Shown: positions 6,984 through 15,518 of the stretch, in pieces
Numbering within the stretch: position 1 is the stretch's first letter
How the letters are laid out: every line of letters starts with the position of its first letter
NCBI GenBank assembly: GCA_902761905.1
Contig: CACWMK010000023.1
Span: forward strand, 1 to 55,018
Source: an uncultured Prevotellaceae bacterium
Lineage (GTDB): Bacteria > Bacteroidota > Bacteroidia > Bacteroidales > Bacteroidaceae
Direction of reading: 5' to 3'
Length of the DNA: 55,018 nt
Notes under the pieces: model-generated
Told to the model about the DNA's origin: nothing
The model's input: only the letters and a program-made list of their open reading frames with translations
Database searches by the model: none
Translations under genes and position numbers: made by a program

Positions 6984-7205
6984 TTATATGATAGCCTCTA
7001 CTTGCTCAACAAACTCTTTGGAAAAGGGTTGCATCTCTAGGACTTCGTCCTCTGTTACTTCGGCTATGCTGTTATAGTCGGTCTTGTGTCGGAGTTGAAC
7101 CATTTGAGAGAAGAAACGGCATTATATAAGGTATATTCCATCACGTACAACATTGTCATAGAATGGGGTAATGCTGCTGGCGTCCCATTCGGCTTTGGTA
7201 TACAT
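6984..7205 (-). pseudogene. Relic of a nucleotidyltransferase/HEPN pair
   Basis: Reading the minus strand from 7205, the frame gives a segment like the C-terminus of a minimal nucleotidyltransferase (MYTKAEWDASSITPFYD, then NVVRDG), a stop at 7122-7124, and then in the same frame a segment like the C-terminus of a HEPN-domain protein (MVQLRHKTDYNSIAEV through FVEQVEAII), ending at 6984. The NTase catalytic part and the N-terminal HEPN helices are missing. It looks like a MNT-HEPN toxin-antitoxin-type pair reduced by deletion. The rest of the 6915-7267 gap shows nothing else. Assignments are by remembered family patterns. Confidence 0.45.
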
Positions 7206-7267
7206 AATGGGGGGTTGTTTGCTCGTTGAGCTTCCAACCTAACTCAACAAAGGGAAACATAATTTAT

Positions 7268-8140
7268 TTAGTCGTTCTCTGCCAGCCAGTGGGTGAGTAC
7301 TTGGCAATACTCCTCGTGGGCATCGACAAAGCATGTGTGGCGCGAGTGGCGGAACAGGTGCCATTGGCTGTGGGGGATATGCTCGTAGAGCGAGGCGGCT
7401 ACAACGGGGGTACAGATGTCGCGTGTGCCACTACAGATAAGTGTTGGCTGAGAAATCTGGTATAACTTATCTGTGTATTCGAAGTCTTTCAGGCTACCAA
7501 GGGGTTGATATTCATTTGGTCCCCAGCCATATAGATAGGATTCGGCGCCAGCACGCTTAGGACGACGGAGACACTCTGGCGAATGTTCGTCGACACTGAT
7601 GACAAACTGCTCAAAGTAATGATCGTTTGCTTGCAGGTAGGCGGCATCATCCCATCGGCCTGTAGCCTCTGCACGACGAATAGCTTCCTGGTCTTCGTCA
7701 GACAGATATTTGATGAGACGGTGCTGCTCGCTAGCCCACAAACTGCTGGAGGCATGACCCGATGACAGAATGAGCGACTTGATGCCCTGGGGCTGATGAT
7801 CAATTACATAGGCTATGGCCTGCATGGCTCCCCACGACTGGCCGAGTAAATGCACGGAGTCGAGATGAAGATGCTCGCGAATGGCGATGAGCTCGTCTAT
7901 CCACGTCTTCTGCGTCCATAGTTCTGGATGGCCGTCGAGATAAGAATTTCCGCAACCTATCTGGTCGTAGGAGATAACCTGGCGACCTGTTTCAGCGATG
8001 CAGTCGAGCACCTCGAAATAGTTGTGCGTACTACCAGGTCCACCATGTAGCAACAGCAGCGGAGCTTTCTCCGATGCTTCGCCTACTATGCGGTAGTAGG
8101 TCTGATAGCCCATAAACGGCATGTAGCCTTCAGTAATCAT
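7268..8140 (-). CDS. Proline iminopeptidase-family alpha/beta hydrolase
   Basis: A 290-residue cytosolic hydrolase of MEROPS family S33, removing N-terminal proline (or another small residue) from peptides. Visible: oxyanion-hole motif HGGPGSTHNY, nucleophile elbow GQSWG (catalytic Ser), acidic residue in 'CSGTRDICTP' and catalytic His in 'RHSRHTCFVD'. The open frame extends upstream to 8275, but the -7 box at 8166-8159 on this strand lies inside that extension, so the ATG at 8140 (MITEGYMPFM) is the likely start, giving the usual family length. Monocistronic; divergent from the histidine kinase at 8363. Confidence 0.85.
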   Translation of the reverse strand: MITEGYMPFMGYQTYYRIVGEASEKAPLLLLHGGPGSTHNYFEVLDCIAETGRQVISYDQIGCGNSYLDGHPELWTQKTWIDELIAIREHLHLDSVHLLGQSWGAMQAIAYVIDHQPQGIKSLILSSGHASSSLWASEQHRLIKYLSDEDQEAIRRAEATGRWDDAAYLQANDHYFEQFVISVDEHSPECLRRPKRAGAESYLYGWGPNEYQPLGSLKDFEYTDKLYQISQPTLICSGTRDICTPVVAASLYEHIPHSQWHLFRHSRHTCFVDAHEEYCQVLTHWLAEND

Positions 8141-8158
8141 ATTTGTTTTTTTTGTTTG

Positions 8159-8166
8159 CAAAGATA
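8159..8166 (-). promoter_or_regulatory. -7 box of the iminopeptidase gene
   Basis: TATCTTTG on the minus strand (plus-strand CAAAGATA), about 18 nt upstream of the ATG at 8140. It rules out starts upstream of 8159. Confidence 0.6.
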
Positions 8167-8325
8167 GGTAAAAACCTACAAACATCCAAATGTTTTGCAA
8201 AAATATTCCGTTATACCCTATTCTCCGTCGGTGGGTATGAGGAGGATGATTGCGGATGGTGTCTGGGAAATGCAAATAAAACTAAAAAAAAGAATCTAAC
8301 TTGGCGAAATATGCAAAATATGAGT

Positions 8326-8333
8326 TATCTTTG
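8326..8333 (+). promoter_or_regulatory. -7 box of the tandem PAS kinase genes
   Basis: TATCTTTG at 8326-8333 with TTG at 8301-8303 (22-bp spacing, slightly long). Transcription would start about 25 nt before the ATG at 8363. Confidence 0.6.
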
Positions 8334-8362
8334 CATTTTATAAGACTAAAACAACTAATCTA

Positions 8363-10303
8363 ATGTTCATGAATGAGGATGTTAGCAATAAAAAACAGAA
8401 GGCTCGTCTGGCGCTGATCATGAAGACCAGTAGGCTGCGTCTGTGGTTTTACGACCCTGCGACGCGCCATTTCTGTTACCTATCGGAGGCGGGTGACTAT
8501 GAACGTGAATACAACCCTGCCGATTTCGCTCTGTTTTTCCATCGTGACGATGTGGACAAGATGCGTGCAATGCTCTTCGCCATCTGCGAAGGCAAGATGG
8601 ATACGGGCAAGGTGAGCGTACGAAGTAGGGCGAAAAAGGAATCGGACTGCAGACATTACGAGATATCATTCTCTGTGATGAGTAGGGGCGACGATGGATT
8701 GCCCACATCGTTGATGGCTGTTCAGCATGATGTGACTGACGAGTATCAACGGCAACAGAAGATCAATAAGTTGCTGGCTCGTTATCACACGATATTCAAC
8801 TCGTCGCTGCTCGATATGCTGTACTACGACAACAACGGTGTGCTGACCGATCTGAACGAACGTGCCTGTGCGGCTTTTAACGTGAAAAGTCGTGAACAGG
8901 TGCTCGATGGAAGTTTCCTACTCAAGAACAACCCCTTCTATAGTCAGATACCTCTGAATGATATGACCAACACGCTGACAGGCAGTATCATCGATTTCCG
9001 CGAGTTTAAGTCACCTGAATACCGACTGGATGAGTTCGGCCTGACTGGTAAAATGTATTATGAATCGACCATCAATCCCATACGCAACGAAGAGGGCGAG
9101 CTGGAGGGAGTGTATATGTCGGGCCACGACATATCGGAGATGGTAAACTCTTACCATCGCCTGCAGAACGGTCTGAAGCAACTGCAGCAGGGTACCGACA
9201 GCATCAAGCAGTATATTGCCAACCTGGACTATGCCCTGAGCGTGAGCGGTGTGCAACTGGTGAACTATTATCCACACTCTTATACGTTCGAACTCATCAA
9301 TCGTGAGACGAAGAAGAGGTTGCGCATGTCGCAACTGCGCTGTATTCGACTGGCTACACCACGTTTCCGTAGAACGGTGAATAGTGCGCTGAACAGGATG
9401 GACCATCTGACTACACGAGGCATTGTGCAAGCCATCGAGATTGAGATACGCGACAAGAAGGGCCGACAGATATGGCTGCTCTTCAACATGGTGCCTATGC
9501 TGAATGAAAAGGGTGAGGTGGAGCGCTACTTCGGCACATATCATGACATAACTGACGTGGTGGAGACGGAGCAGCGACTAGCTGTGGAGACGAAGAAGGC
9601 GCAGGAGACTGAGGTGGTGAAGCAGGCCTTCCTGACCAATATGAGCTATGAGATACGTACACCGCTGAATAACATCATTGGTTATGCAGGGTTCTTTACC
9701 GGCGATCATGACAAGGACGACGAGCCTTTCTTCATCGACCAGATTAAGAATAGTACCAACGAGCTGTTGCTGGTGGTGAACGATATCCTCTACATATCGC
9801 GACTGGAGGCCAATATGGAGGAATATAAGAAGGATAATGTGGATTTCGCTTTTGAATTTGAAGGGTATTGCAAGAATGCATTGTCGAGCATCAAGCCTGG
9901 TGTGCAGCCTGTAGTAGTGCAGCCCTACAACAAACTGGTGGTGGATATCGACGGCAGTCATTTGGCGATGGTCATCCAGCGCCTGTGCTATTTCTCCTGC
10001 GTGATGACTGAGCACGGCTCGATAACTGTAAGCTACGAGTATCATCGTGGTGAACTTACAATACGCATTGAAGATACTGGCTTTGGATTTACAGAAGAGG
10101 TAGCACCACACATCTTCGATCATAACTTTGCACGCAATGCAAATGGCGAACTGATAGGCTCTGGCCTAGACTTGCCTATCGCCCAGCTGTTGACCAAACA
10201 GATGGGTGGTACCATCGAGATACAGTCTGACTACGGAAAGGGCACAAGTGTATGGGTGTCGATACCTTGCACGGCCACTGAGATTGAAAAGAAAAGGGAT
10301 TAG
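8363..10303 (+). CDS. PAS-domain histidine kinase homologue lacking the phospho-acceptor His
   Basis: A 646-residue cytosolic sensor (no membrane segment seen) with about three PAS-like regions: roughly 20-125, 135-265 (ends YMSGHDISEM) and 285-405 (ends YHDITDV). A kinase-like core follows. In the dimerisation box the usual S-H-E-I-R-T-P reads SYEIRTPLNN, so the phospho-acceptor His is Tyr429. The ATP-binding N-box is also degenerate ('RLCYFSCVMTEHG', without the usual Asn), although the G1 (EDTGFGF) and G2 (GSGLDLPIAQL) boxes remain recognisable. It is probably a pseudokinase acting as regulator or dimer partner of the intact kinase immediately downstream. No response regulator is adjacent. 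An alternative start is ATG 8369. Confidence 0.8.
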   Translation: MFMNEDVSNKKQKARLALIMKTSRLRLWFYDPATRHFCYLSEAGDYEREYNPADFALFFHRDDVDKMRAMLFAICEGKMDTGKVSVRSRAKKESDCRHYEISFSVMSRGDDGLPTSLMAVQHDVTDEYQRQQKINKLLARYHTIFNSSLLDMLYYDNNGVLTDLNERACAAFNVKSREQVLDGSFLLKNNPFYSQIPLNDMTNTLTGSIIDFREFKSPEYRLDEFGLTGKMYYESTINPIRNEEGELEGVYMSGHDISEMVNSYHRLQNGLKQLQQGTDSIKQYIANLDYALSVSGVQLVNYYPHSYTFELINRETKKRLRMSQLRCIRLATPRFRRTVNSALNRMDHLTTRGIVQAIEIEIRDKKGRQIWLLFNMVPMLNEKGEVERYFGTYHDITDVVETEQRLAVETKKAQETEVVKQAFLTNMSYEIRTPLNNIIGYAGFFTGDHDKDDEPFFIDQIKNSTNELLLVVNDILYISRLEANMEEYKKDNVDFAFEFEGYCKNALSSIKPGVQPVVVQPYNKLVVDIDGSHLAMVIQRLCYFSCVMTEHGSITVSYEYHRGELTIRIEDTGFGFTEEVAPHIFDHNFARNANGELIGSGLDLPIAQLLTKQMGGTIEIQSDYGKGTSVWVSIPCTATEIEKKRD

Positions 10304-10335
10304 GAATATTGAAGATTGAACATTGAAAATTGAAG
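10304..10335 (+). repeat. Short ATTGAA-type intergenic repeat
   Basis: The spacer between the two kinase genes is a series of degenerate ATTGAA words (ATTGAAGATTGAACATTGAA, then AATTGAAG). The TTG within it at 10330 gives a spurious in-frame start two codons before the ATG at 10336. Confidence 0.5.
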
Positions 10336-12267
10336 ATGAATATCATGTTTGACGAGCAGCAAGCCATGATGATGGCGCTCAACATCAGTGGCAACCACGT
10401 GATGTGTCTCGACTTGAAGGATAACCGTGTGTATGATTTGCACGGCAAGGCGATGTTCGGCAATAATGTGGGGATAGATATATGTTATACATATATTCAC
10501 CCTGACGATCGTGAAAGGTTCCGCACATTTGTTGAGCGCCTGAGCGATGGTACAGATCTGGAAGCCGATTGCCATTATCGCTGGGATTACAACTATACAG
10601 GACAGGGCGAACCTGACTGGCACGATATGTATGGACGCGCTATTGCTGAATATGAGGACGGAAAGCCGGTGAACATCATCGCCACACTGACTGATGAAAC
10701 AGAGGTGAAGCAGAAAGAACGCGAGGTGGAGCATCTGTCGGAGCGATATAGGTCGATATTCGAGAATTCTATCATCGGCATGTCGTTCTATTCGCCCGAA
10801 GGCTGGCTCATAGATGCTAACCAAATCATGCGACAGATCTGTCATTTCGATAGTGATACGGGCGATGAGTTCTTCTCGAAGGTGAATCTCTTTGATGTGA
10901 TGCCATTCAACGAGGTGCTGGATCGTGAGAATCCGGAAGACTACTGGGCCTGTTCGTTGAGTATCGTTCCAGAGCGCAACATGCGTGTATATCTGGAAAT
11001 AAGCGTACATCCTATCTACGATGAAAAAGGAAAACTGATGTATATCTCGGTGACGGCCAACGACGTGACTGAGGAACGTAACATGTATCTCAACGTGATG
11101 GAGAACGATGCCAGGATGAAGAAGATGAACGAGGCCATAAAGAATTACGAGGCCGAGTTGCGCTATATGCTAGAGGCTTCGAAGATGCAGACATGGCGCA
11201 TCAGTCTGGAGCGTGATACCTTGGAGTTCTATGATGGTCTGAAAACTGTTGTGCGTTCGTTCAATCTGAAACAGATGCAGAAGATATTTGTGGATCAGGA
11301 GCACGAGTTTGTCAAGGCTCTGTCGAACCCCTCAGAGGCCCTGAAGAAACCACTGGTATTTGTAGGTCAGATGTATCCGATGGTGACGCGGAGTTCTACG
11401 GAGAATCAATGGGTGCAGATCAACTGTATCCCTGAATTCGACGAGCAAGGAAAGTTGTTGGGCGCATTTGGCGTATGGCGAAATGTCAACGACCTGATGT
11501 GCAAGCAGGATCAGCTGCGCAAAGAGACGAAGCGCGCCAGAGAGTCAGGACAGCTGAAGACGCTGTTCCTAGCAAATATGACGCACGAGATACGTACTCC
11601 TATCAATGCGATTGTGGGATTCACAGAAGTGCTGTCGGCGCTGACTGGTGAGGAGGATAAAAAAGAAGTGATCCAGATAGTAAAGAACAACTGCGATATG
11701 CTCCTTCGCTTGATTAACGATATTCTGACAGTTTCTTCGCTGGAGTCGGGGCAGATGGATATCAGGCCCGTCGAGGTGGATTTCGCTAAGTCGTTTAACG
11801 ACTTGTTTGAGTCGTTGCGCCCCAGAGTGCAGGAGCCAGGGGTGGAGCTTGTTAAAGACAATCCTTATGCCACCCTGCAAATCAAGATAGATGTCGACCG
11901 TGTTTCACAGGTCATCACCAACTTCCTGACTAATGCCGTGAAATATACCCATCAGGGACATATCAAACTGGGTTACCATACGGAGGCCAGAACCATCGAC
12001 GGCAAACAGCTTGAGGGCTTGTATGTGTACTGTGAGGATACGGGTGATGGTATCGCACCAGAGTCTCAGCCCAAGATTTTCGATCGTTTCTACAAAGTTG
12101 ATGATTTTGTGCAGGGTACAGGTCTCGGGCTTTCCATCTGTAAGGCCTTTACCGACGCCTGTCATGGCGACATAGGTGTGATATCAGAAGGAAAGGGGAA
12201 GGGTTCTATGTTCTGGATGTGGATCCCGCTTTCATTCTTCGTCGCTGGATGTGCGGAGGATGATTGA
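10336..12267 (+). CDS. PAS-domain sensor histidine kinase (intact core)
   Basis: A 643-residue soluble histidine kinase with the same architecture as the gene upstream: PAS-like segments at about 10-120, 130-250 (ends VTANDVTEERNM) and 265-390 (ends WRNVNDL), a coiled segment, a HisKA box with His417 in MTHEIRTPINAI, an intact N-box (VITNFLTNAVKYT), and G1 (EDTGDGIAPE), F (FDRFYK) and G2 (GTGLGLSICKAF) boxes. It should autophosphorylate and pass the phosphate to a response regulator encoded elsewhere. It is probably co-transcribed with the degenerate kinase 32 bp upstream. Its last 36 nt overlap the 3' end of the convergent FHA gene. Confidence 0.85.
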   Translation: MNIMFDEQQAMMMALNISGNHVMCLDLKDNRVYDLHGKAMFGNNVGIDICYTYIHPDDRERFRTFVERLSDGTDLEADCHYRWDYNYTGQGEPDWHDMYGRAIAEYEDGKPVNIIATLTDETEVKQKEREVEHLSERYRSIFENSIIGMSFYSPEGWLIDANQIMRQICHFDSDTGDEFFSKVNLFDVMPFNEVLDRENPEDYWACSLSIVPERNMRVYLEISVHPIYDEKGKLMYISVTANDVTEERNMYLNVMENDARMKKMNEAIKNYEAELRYMLEASKMQTWRISLERDTLEFYDGLKTVVRSFNLKQMQKIFVDQEHEFVKALSNPSEALKKPLVFVGQMYPMVTRSSTENQWVQINCIPEFDEQGKLLGAFGVWRNVNDLMCKQDQLRKETKRARESGQLKTLFLANMTHEIRTPINAIVGFTEVLSALTGEEDKKEVIQIVKNNCDMLLRLINDILTVSSLESGQMDIRPVEVDFAKSFNDLFESLRPRVQEPGVELVKDNPYATLQIKIDVDRVSQVITNFLTNAVKYTHQGHIKLGYHTEARTIDGKQLEGLYVYCEDTGDGIAPESQPKIFDRFYKVDDFVQGTGLGLSICKAFTDACHGDIGVISEGKGKGSMFWMWIPLSFFVAGCAEDD

Positions 12268-12762
12268 GGTGGCACCTAGGGTAAAAAGGGTGCCGTCGCT
12301 GATGATGCGGCGCTCTTTTGGGGTGAGCTCTACATTATCTATAAATGTGCCTGTATTGCTGTTGTTGTCTTTCAGGGTGTAGCGCAGGCCGCCACGCTTG
12401 TCGCGACTAACGGTGATGGTGCAATGATTCAAGTCTACGCTTGGGTCGACAGTCTCGAAAGCGGTATTGGCGGGATTACCTTTCTGGTAACGACCAATCA
12501 CATTGTCGCCCATACGAAGGGGAATCACCTGCTTGTAATGGAACACGTTTTCGATTACAACGATAGAACCGCAACCCTGTTCGTTGGCCTGCTCATCAGG
12601 ATTCTCGTCCTTCTGGCGCTCACGAAGTTTGCTCACACCAATGCGTATACCAAACTCCTTGCCGCAGTCGGGGCATTTGAACACTAACGACTGACCAGCC
12701 TCGTACTTGGTCTCGTCGAAGGTGATGTACTGGTCGCACTTGGGGCAGCGTACTCTCTTCAT
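12232..12762 (-). CDS. Zinc-ribbon FHA-domain protein
   Basis: A 176-residue protein. The N-terminus is a zinc ribbon (CPKCDQ at 5-10 and CPDCGKEFG at about 30-38), followed by a charged linker and a forkhead-associated domain from about residue 75 to 172 ('NVIGRYQKGN', 'SVDLNHCTITV', 'LKDNNSNTGTFIDN' with the characteristic N-S/T-N-G-T loop). FHA domains bind phosphothreonine peptides, so it is a likely adaptor for Ser/Thr phosphorylation signalling. Its ATG overlaps the stop of the HU-SPOR gene (TAATG), indicating translational coupling. Its 3' end overlaps the kinase gene on the other strand by 36 bp. Confidence 0.8.
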   Translation of the reverse strand: MKRVRCPKCDQYITFDETKYEAGQSLVFKCPDCGKEFGIRIGVSKLRERQKDENPDEQANEQGCGSIVVIENVFHYKQVIPLRMGDNVIGRYQKGNPANTAFETVDPSVDLNHCTITVSRDKRGGLRYTLKDNNSNTGTFIDNVELTPKERRIISDGTLFTLGATSIILRTSSDEE

Positions 12763-13871
12763 TATTTGCTATTTTCGTTATACTTGTAAACCCAAGCCTC
12801 TTCCAGATCCTTCTCATGATTCATCTTCTGGAGCTGCTTGTATGCATCGGCCTGATCGGCGTAGTTGCCATAAACTATGCGGGTTACATTGTTGTGTACA
12901 TATATCTCGGCACCCTCATATCCACGCTGGGCCAACTTGCTGATAAAGTCCTCAGCATTGTGCTTAGAAACGTGGCTGGCCAGCACGATGCAATACCCCT
13001 TGCGAGCGGCTGGGGTGGTATCGGCCTTGACAGTCTCGGCTGGCTTGGCTGGCTTGATGGTATCGAGAATAGCCTCTGCTGTCTTATCGGTAGCAGGCTT
13101 ATGAATCTCTTTGCGCTTGTAGTCGATGGCGCTGGTGTTGCTATCCTTAGATGTCATCATACCCAGCAGCAGCTGATTGTTGAGAGTGTTGATGGTGCTC
13201 TTCATCAGCTCAGTCTTGCCAGTAGGCATGGCCACAAAGAATACTGCCAACAGTATAGCTGCTACGGCAACGGCATTGCGAATCCATGAGAACTTGATAT
13301 GAACTACATCGGTGTCGTTTTCGTCGATGTCGACCAGGTTCTGATGAAGTATGCTGTTAACCTCGGGCTCTGGCTTAACCACCTTCTCTTCGGCTACAGC
13401 AGGCTCAGGCATGCTGACCACGTTGAGCTTCTTCATCTCAAACGAGTTGAGACCATACAGACTTGGGGTGAGTATTCCTGCCTCGCATGGGGTGAAAACA
13501 TAGTTTCCATCCTCGTTAAGCTCTAATACACCTATATTATTAAGCTCGAATCGGCCTTCGTTCTGCAGATGCTGCATCAGCTCGTTCACTTCGTCGTCGA
13601 TACGCTGGATGGCCTCTGGATAGCTGATATCGTAAGCCTCGATATACGACTGAGCCAGAAGTGAATCGTTGATCTTAAGCTGAGGGTTAAAACCTAATGT
13701 ACGGAGTGGGGGGAGGAAAGCCTGTTCATCTTCCTCGTATCTTGCTTCAACATGATGCGCCATAAAGCCTCCGAGATTGGGCACAATCACGCAGTCGTTG
13801 TTGAGCAACAATATCTCAATATGTCTATTCAATTCAATCACGGGTGCAAAATTACTGTAAATTTTCGACAT
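12762..13871 (-). CDS. HU-like (CCDC81-type) membrane protein with C-terminal SPOR domain
   Basis: A 369-residue protein. Residues about 10-150 form two HU-related (CCDC81-like) domains ('CVIVPNLGGFMAHHV', 'NDSLLAQSYIEAYDISYPEA'). One transmembrane helix lies near residue 210 (NAVAVAAILLAVFFVAM), and the periplasmic C-terminus is a SPOR domain (about 290-365, 'KGYCIVLASHVSKHNAEDF' to 'EEAWVYKYN') of the kind that binds denuded peptidoglycan at division sites. The protein thus joins a possible DNA-binding face to the septal wall. A TTG at 13877 gives two extra codons; ATG 13871 is preferred. Coupled to the FHA gene by stop/start overlap. Confidence 0.8.
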   Translation of the reverse strand: MSKIYSNFAPVIELNRHIEILLLNNDCVIVPNLGGFMAHHVEARYEEDEQAFLPPLRTLGFNPQLKINDSLLAQSYIEAYDISYPEAIQRIDDEVNELMQHLQNEGRFELNNIGVLELNEDGNYVFTPCEAGILTPSLYGLNSFEMKKLNVVSMPEPAVAEEKVVKPEPEVNSILHQNLVDIDENDTDVVHIKFSWIRNAVAVAAILLAVFFVAMPTGKTELMKSTINTLNNQLLLGMMTSKDSNTSAIDYKRKEIHKPATDKTAEAILDTIKPAKPAETVKADTTPAARKGYCIVLASHVSKHNAEDFISKLAQRGYEGAEIYVHNNVTRIVYGNYADQADAYKQLQKMNHEKDLEEAWVYKYNENSK

Positions 13872-13897
13872 AAACAAATAAAAGAAACTTAAAATGC

Positions 13898-13927
13898 TTG
13901 GGAAATAAATTTTTTAGTGTACCTTTG
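13898..13927 (+). promoter_or_regulatory. Canonical promoter for the DUF4738-like lipoprotein
   Basis: TTG at 13898-13900, exactly 19 bp, then TACCTTTG at 13920-13927. Transcription should start about 30 nt before the ATG at 13966. Confidence 0.75.
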
Positions 13928-13965
13928 CAGAAAAATTAGTGATTAGGTATATATAAAATAGGTAG

Positions 13966-14748
13966 ATGAGGAATCTTTTGACGATATCACTATTGGCGAT
14001 TGCACTGGTGGCTTGCAACCAGAACGGCTCTTCAGTTATGCCAGACGATAAGGAAGCTAAGGATATGCTTCAAGGCGTTTGGGTAGACGAGGAGAGTGGT
14101 GATGTGTCGTTTCGTGTGAATGGTGATACCATCTACTTTGCCGATGCTACCAGCATGCCTACCTACTTCCGTATCTACGAGGATTCGCTTTATCTGGCCT
14201 CTGGTACAGCCTATGGTATCGTTAAGCATACAAAGCATCTGTTCTGGTTTAACAATCAGAATGGCGACCTGCTGAAACTGAAGAAGAGTGATGGTGATGA
14301 TGATGTAGACACTCAAGAGCAGTCTGCTCCTAGCGTGCTTACCTATACTCATCAGGTAAAGATAGACTCTGTGGTGTCGTACAACAATAACCGTTACCAC
14401 TGGTATATCGCCATAAATCCTACTAAGTATAAGGTAACCAAGCGTGCGTATAACGACGACGGTCTGGAGGTGGAAAACGTGTATTACGACAATATCATGC
14501 ACATAAGCGTTTTCCAGGGAGCCACAAAGATATACTCGAGCGACTTCCGCAAACAGCAGTATAATGGTTTGGTGCCCGAGGCATTTCTGAATGAGGCTAT
14601 CCTGGCAAATATGGAGTTTAGTCATATTGATGCAGATGGCCTGCACTTTAATGCCACACTATGTATACCTGACGGTGCTACTTGCTATATGGTAGAGTCG
14701 ACTATCAGTTATACGGGCGTGCCAAAGATGAAGCTTGTTGAGTATTAA
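13966..14748 (+). CDS. DUF4738-like lipoprotein
   Basis: A 260-residue lipoprotein with signal peptide and lipobox ALVAC, Cys at residue 17. The first ~100 residues form a beta-rich segment ('DMLQGVWVDEESGDVSFRV', 'LFWFNNQNGDLLKLK'), followed by an acidic linker (SDGDDDVDTQEQ), then a second beta domain to the C-terminus. The pattern matches my memory of DUF4738, a Bacteroidetes family of unknown function. Monocistronic with its own strong promoter. Its stop overlaps that of the convergent nudC by 4 bp. Confidence 0.65.
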   Translation: MRNLLTISLLAIALVACNQNGSSVMPDDKEAKDMLQGVWVDEESGDVSFRVNGDTIYFADATSMPTYFRIYEDSLYLASGTAYGIVKHTKHLFWFNNQNGDLLKLKKSDGDDDVDTQEQSAPSVLTYTHQVKIDSVVSYNNNRYHWYIAINPTKYKVTKRAYNDDGLEVENVYYDNIMHISVFQGATKIYSSDFRKQQYNGLVPEAFLNEAILANMEFSHIDADGLHFNATLCIPDGATCYMVESTISYTGVPKMKLVEY

Positions 14749-15518
14749 TCCTTCTGCTCAATCCAAGCATCAAGCAGCATTCTTGCAATCGAGAGTTTTT
14801 CTGGAATAGTTGGCAGGTTGTCCTTGCGGAACCAGCCTCCCTTGGCTATCTCGCTCTTCTGTAGATGGATATCGCCTGATACGTAATCGGCATTGAAGCC
14901 TACCATCAAGCCGCAAGGGTAGGGCCAAGGCTGCGAACCAAAGTAGTGGATGTTCTGAATCTTTACGCCAGTCTCTTCGAATGCCTCGCGGGCTACAGCC
15001 TCTTCGAGTGTTTCGCCTGTCTCTACAAATCCTGCAACCAGTCCGTAGAAATCTGTACGGAAGTTCTTGGCGCGAACCAGCAACACCTCATCGCCCTTAT
15101 GTATCAGCACGATGACTGCTGTGGCCAGTTGTGGCCAGATTTCCTTGCCGCACCCTGTGCACTTCTTAGATATTTCTGTGTCCATTTTCATCGGAGCGCC
15201 ACACACACCACAGTATTTGGTGTTGGCATCCCAATAGAGCAGTTCCTGACATTTTCCGGCTTTCTGATAGAGCGATTTCTCTAGTTTATAGTAGCTCTGT
15301 CGCAGTCCGCACATCTCGTATCGAGGGTCGTCGCACACGGGATGATCTATCTTGTATGTCTTTACCTCGATGCCGTCGAGAGGTGTCACGGTCATCACGT
15401 TGGTCCAGGGCTTTACCTCCGTAGGAGGTTCTTCCTGAAAGGGTATGGTATACCCGCCGTCAGGAGTCTTCTCCAACAGCAGGTCTTCTTTGCAGAATAC
15501 GAAATAATGTTGTTTCAT
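14745..15518 (-). CDS. nudC: NAD+ diphosphatase (NudC-type Nudix hydrolase)
   Basis: A 257-residue cytosolic enzyme that hydrolyses NAD(H) to NMN(H) and AMP, and in related proteins removes NAD caps from RNA. It contains the NudC zinc ribbon (CGVCGAPM ... CTGCGKEIWP, about 110-135), the Nudix box GFVETGETLEEAVAREAFEE (followed by TG) and the SQPWPYP motif that distinguishes NudC. It starts with a 4-nt ATGA overlap with the upstream 5'-nucleotidase gene, so the two are translationally coupled; both act on nucleotides. Confidence 0.9.
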   Translation of the reverse strand: MKQHYFVFCKEDLLLEKTPDGGYTIPFQEEPPTEVKPWTNVMTVTPLDGIEVKTYKIDHPVCDDPRYEMCGLRQSYYKLEKSLYQKAGKCQELLYWDANTKYCGVCGAPMKMDTEISKKCTGCGKEIWPQLATAVIVLIHKGDEVLLVRAKNFRTDFYGLVAGFVETGETLEEAVAREAFEETGVKIQNIHYFGSQPWPYPCGLMVGFNADYVSGDIHLQKSEIAKGGWFRKDNLPTIPEKLSIARMLLDAWIEQKD

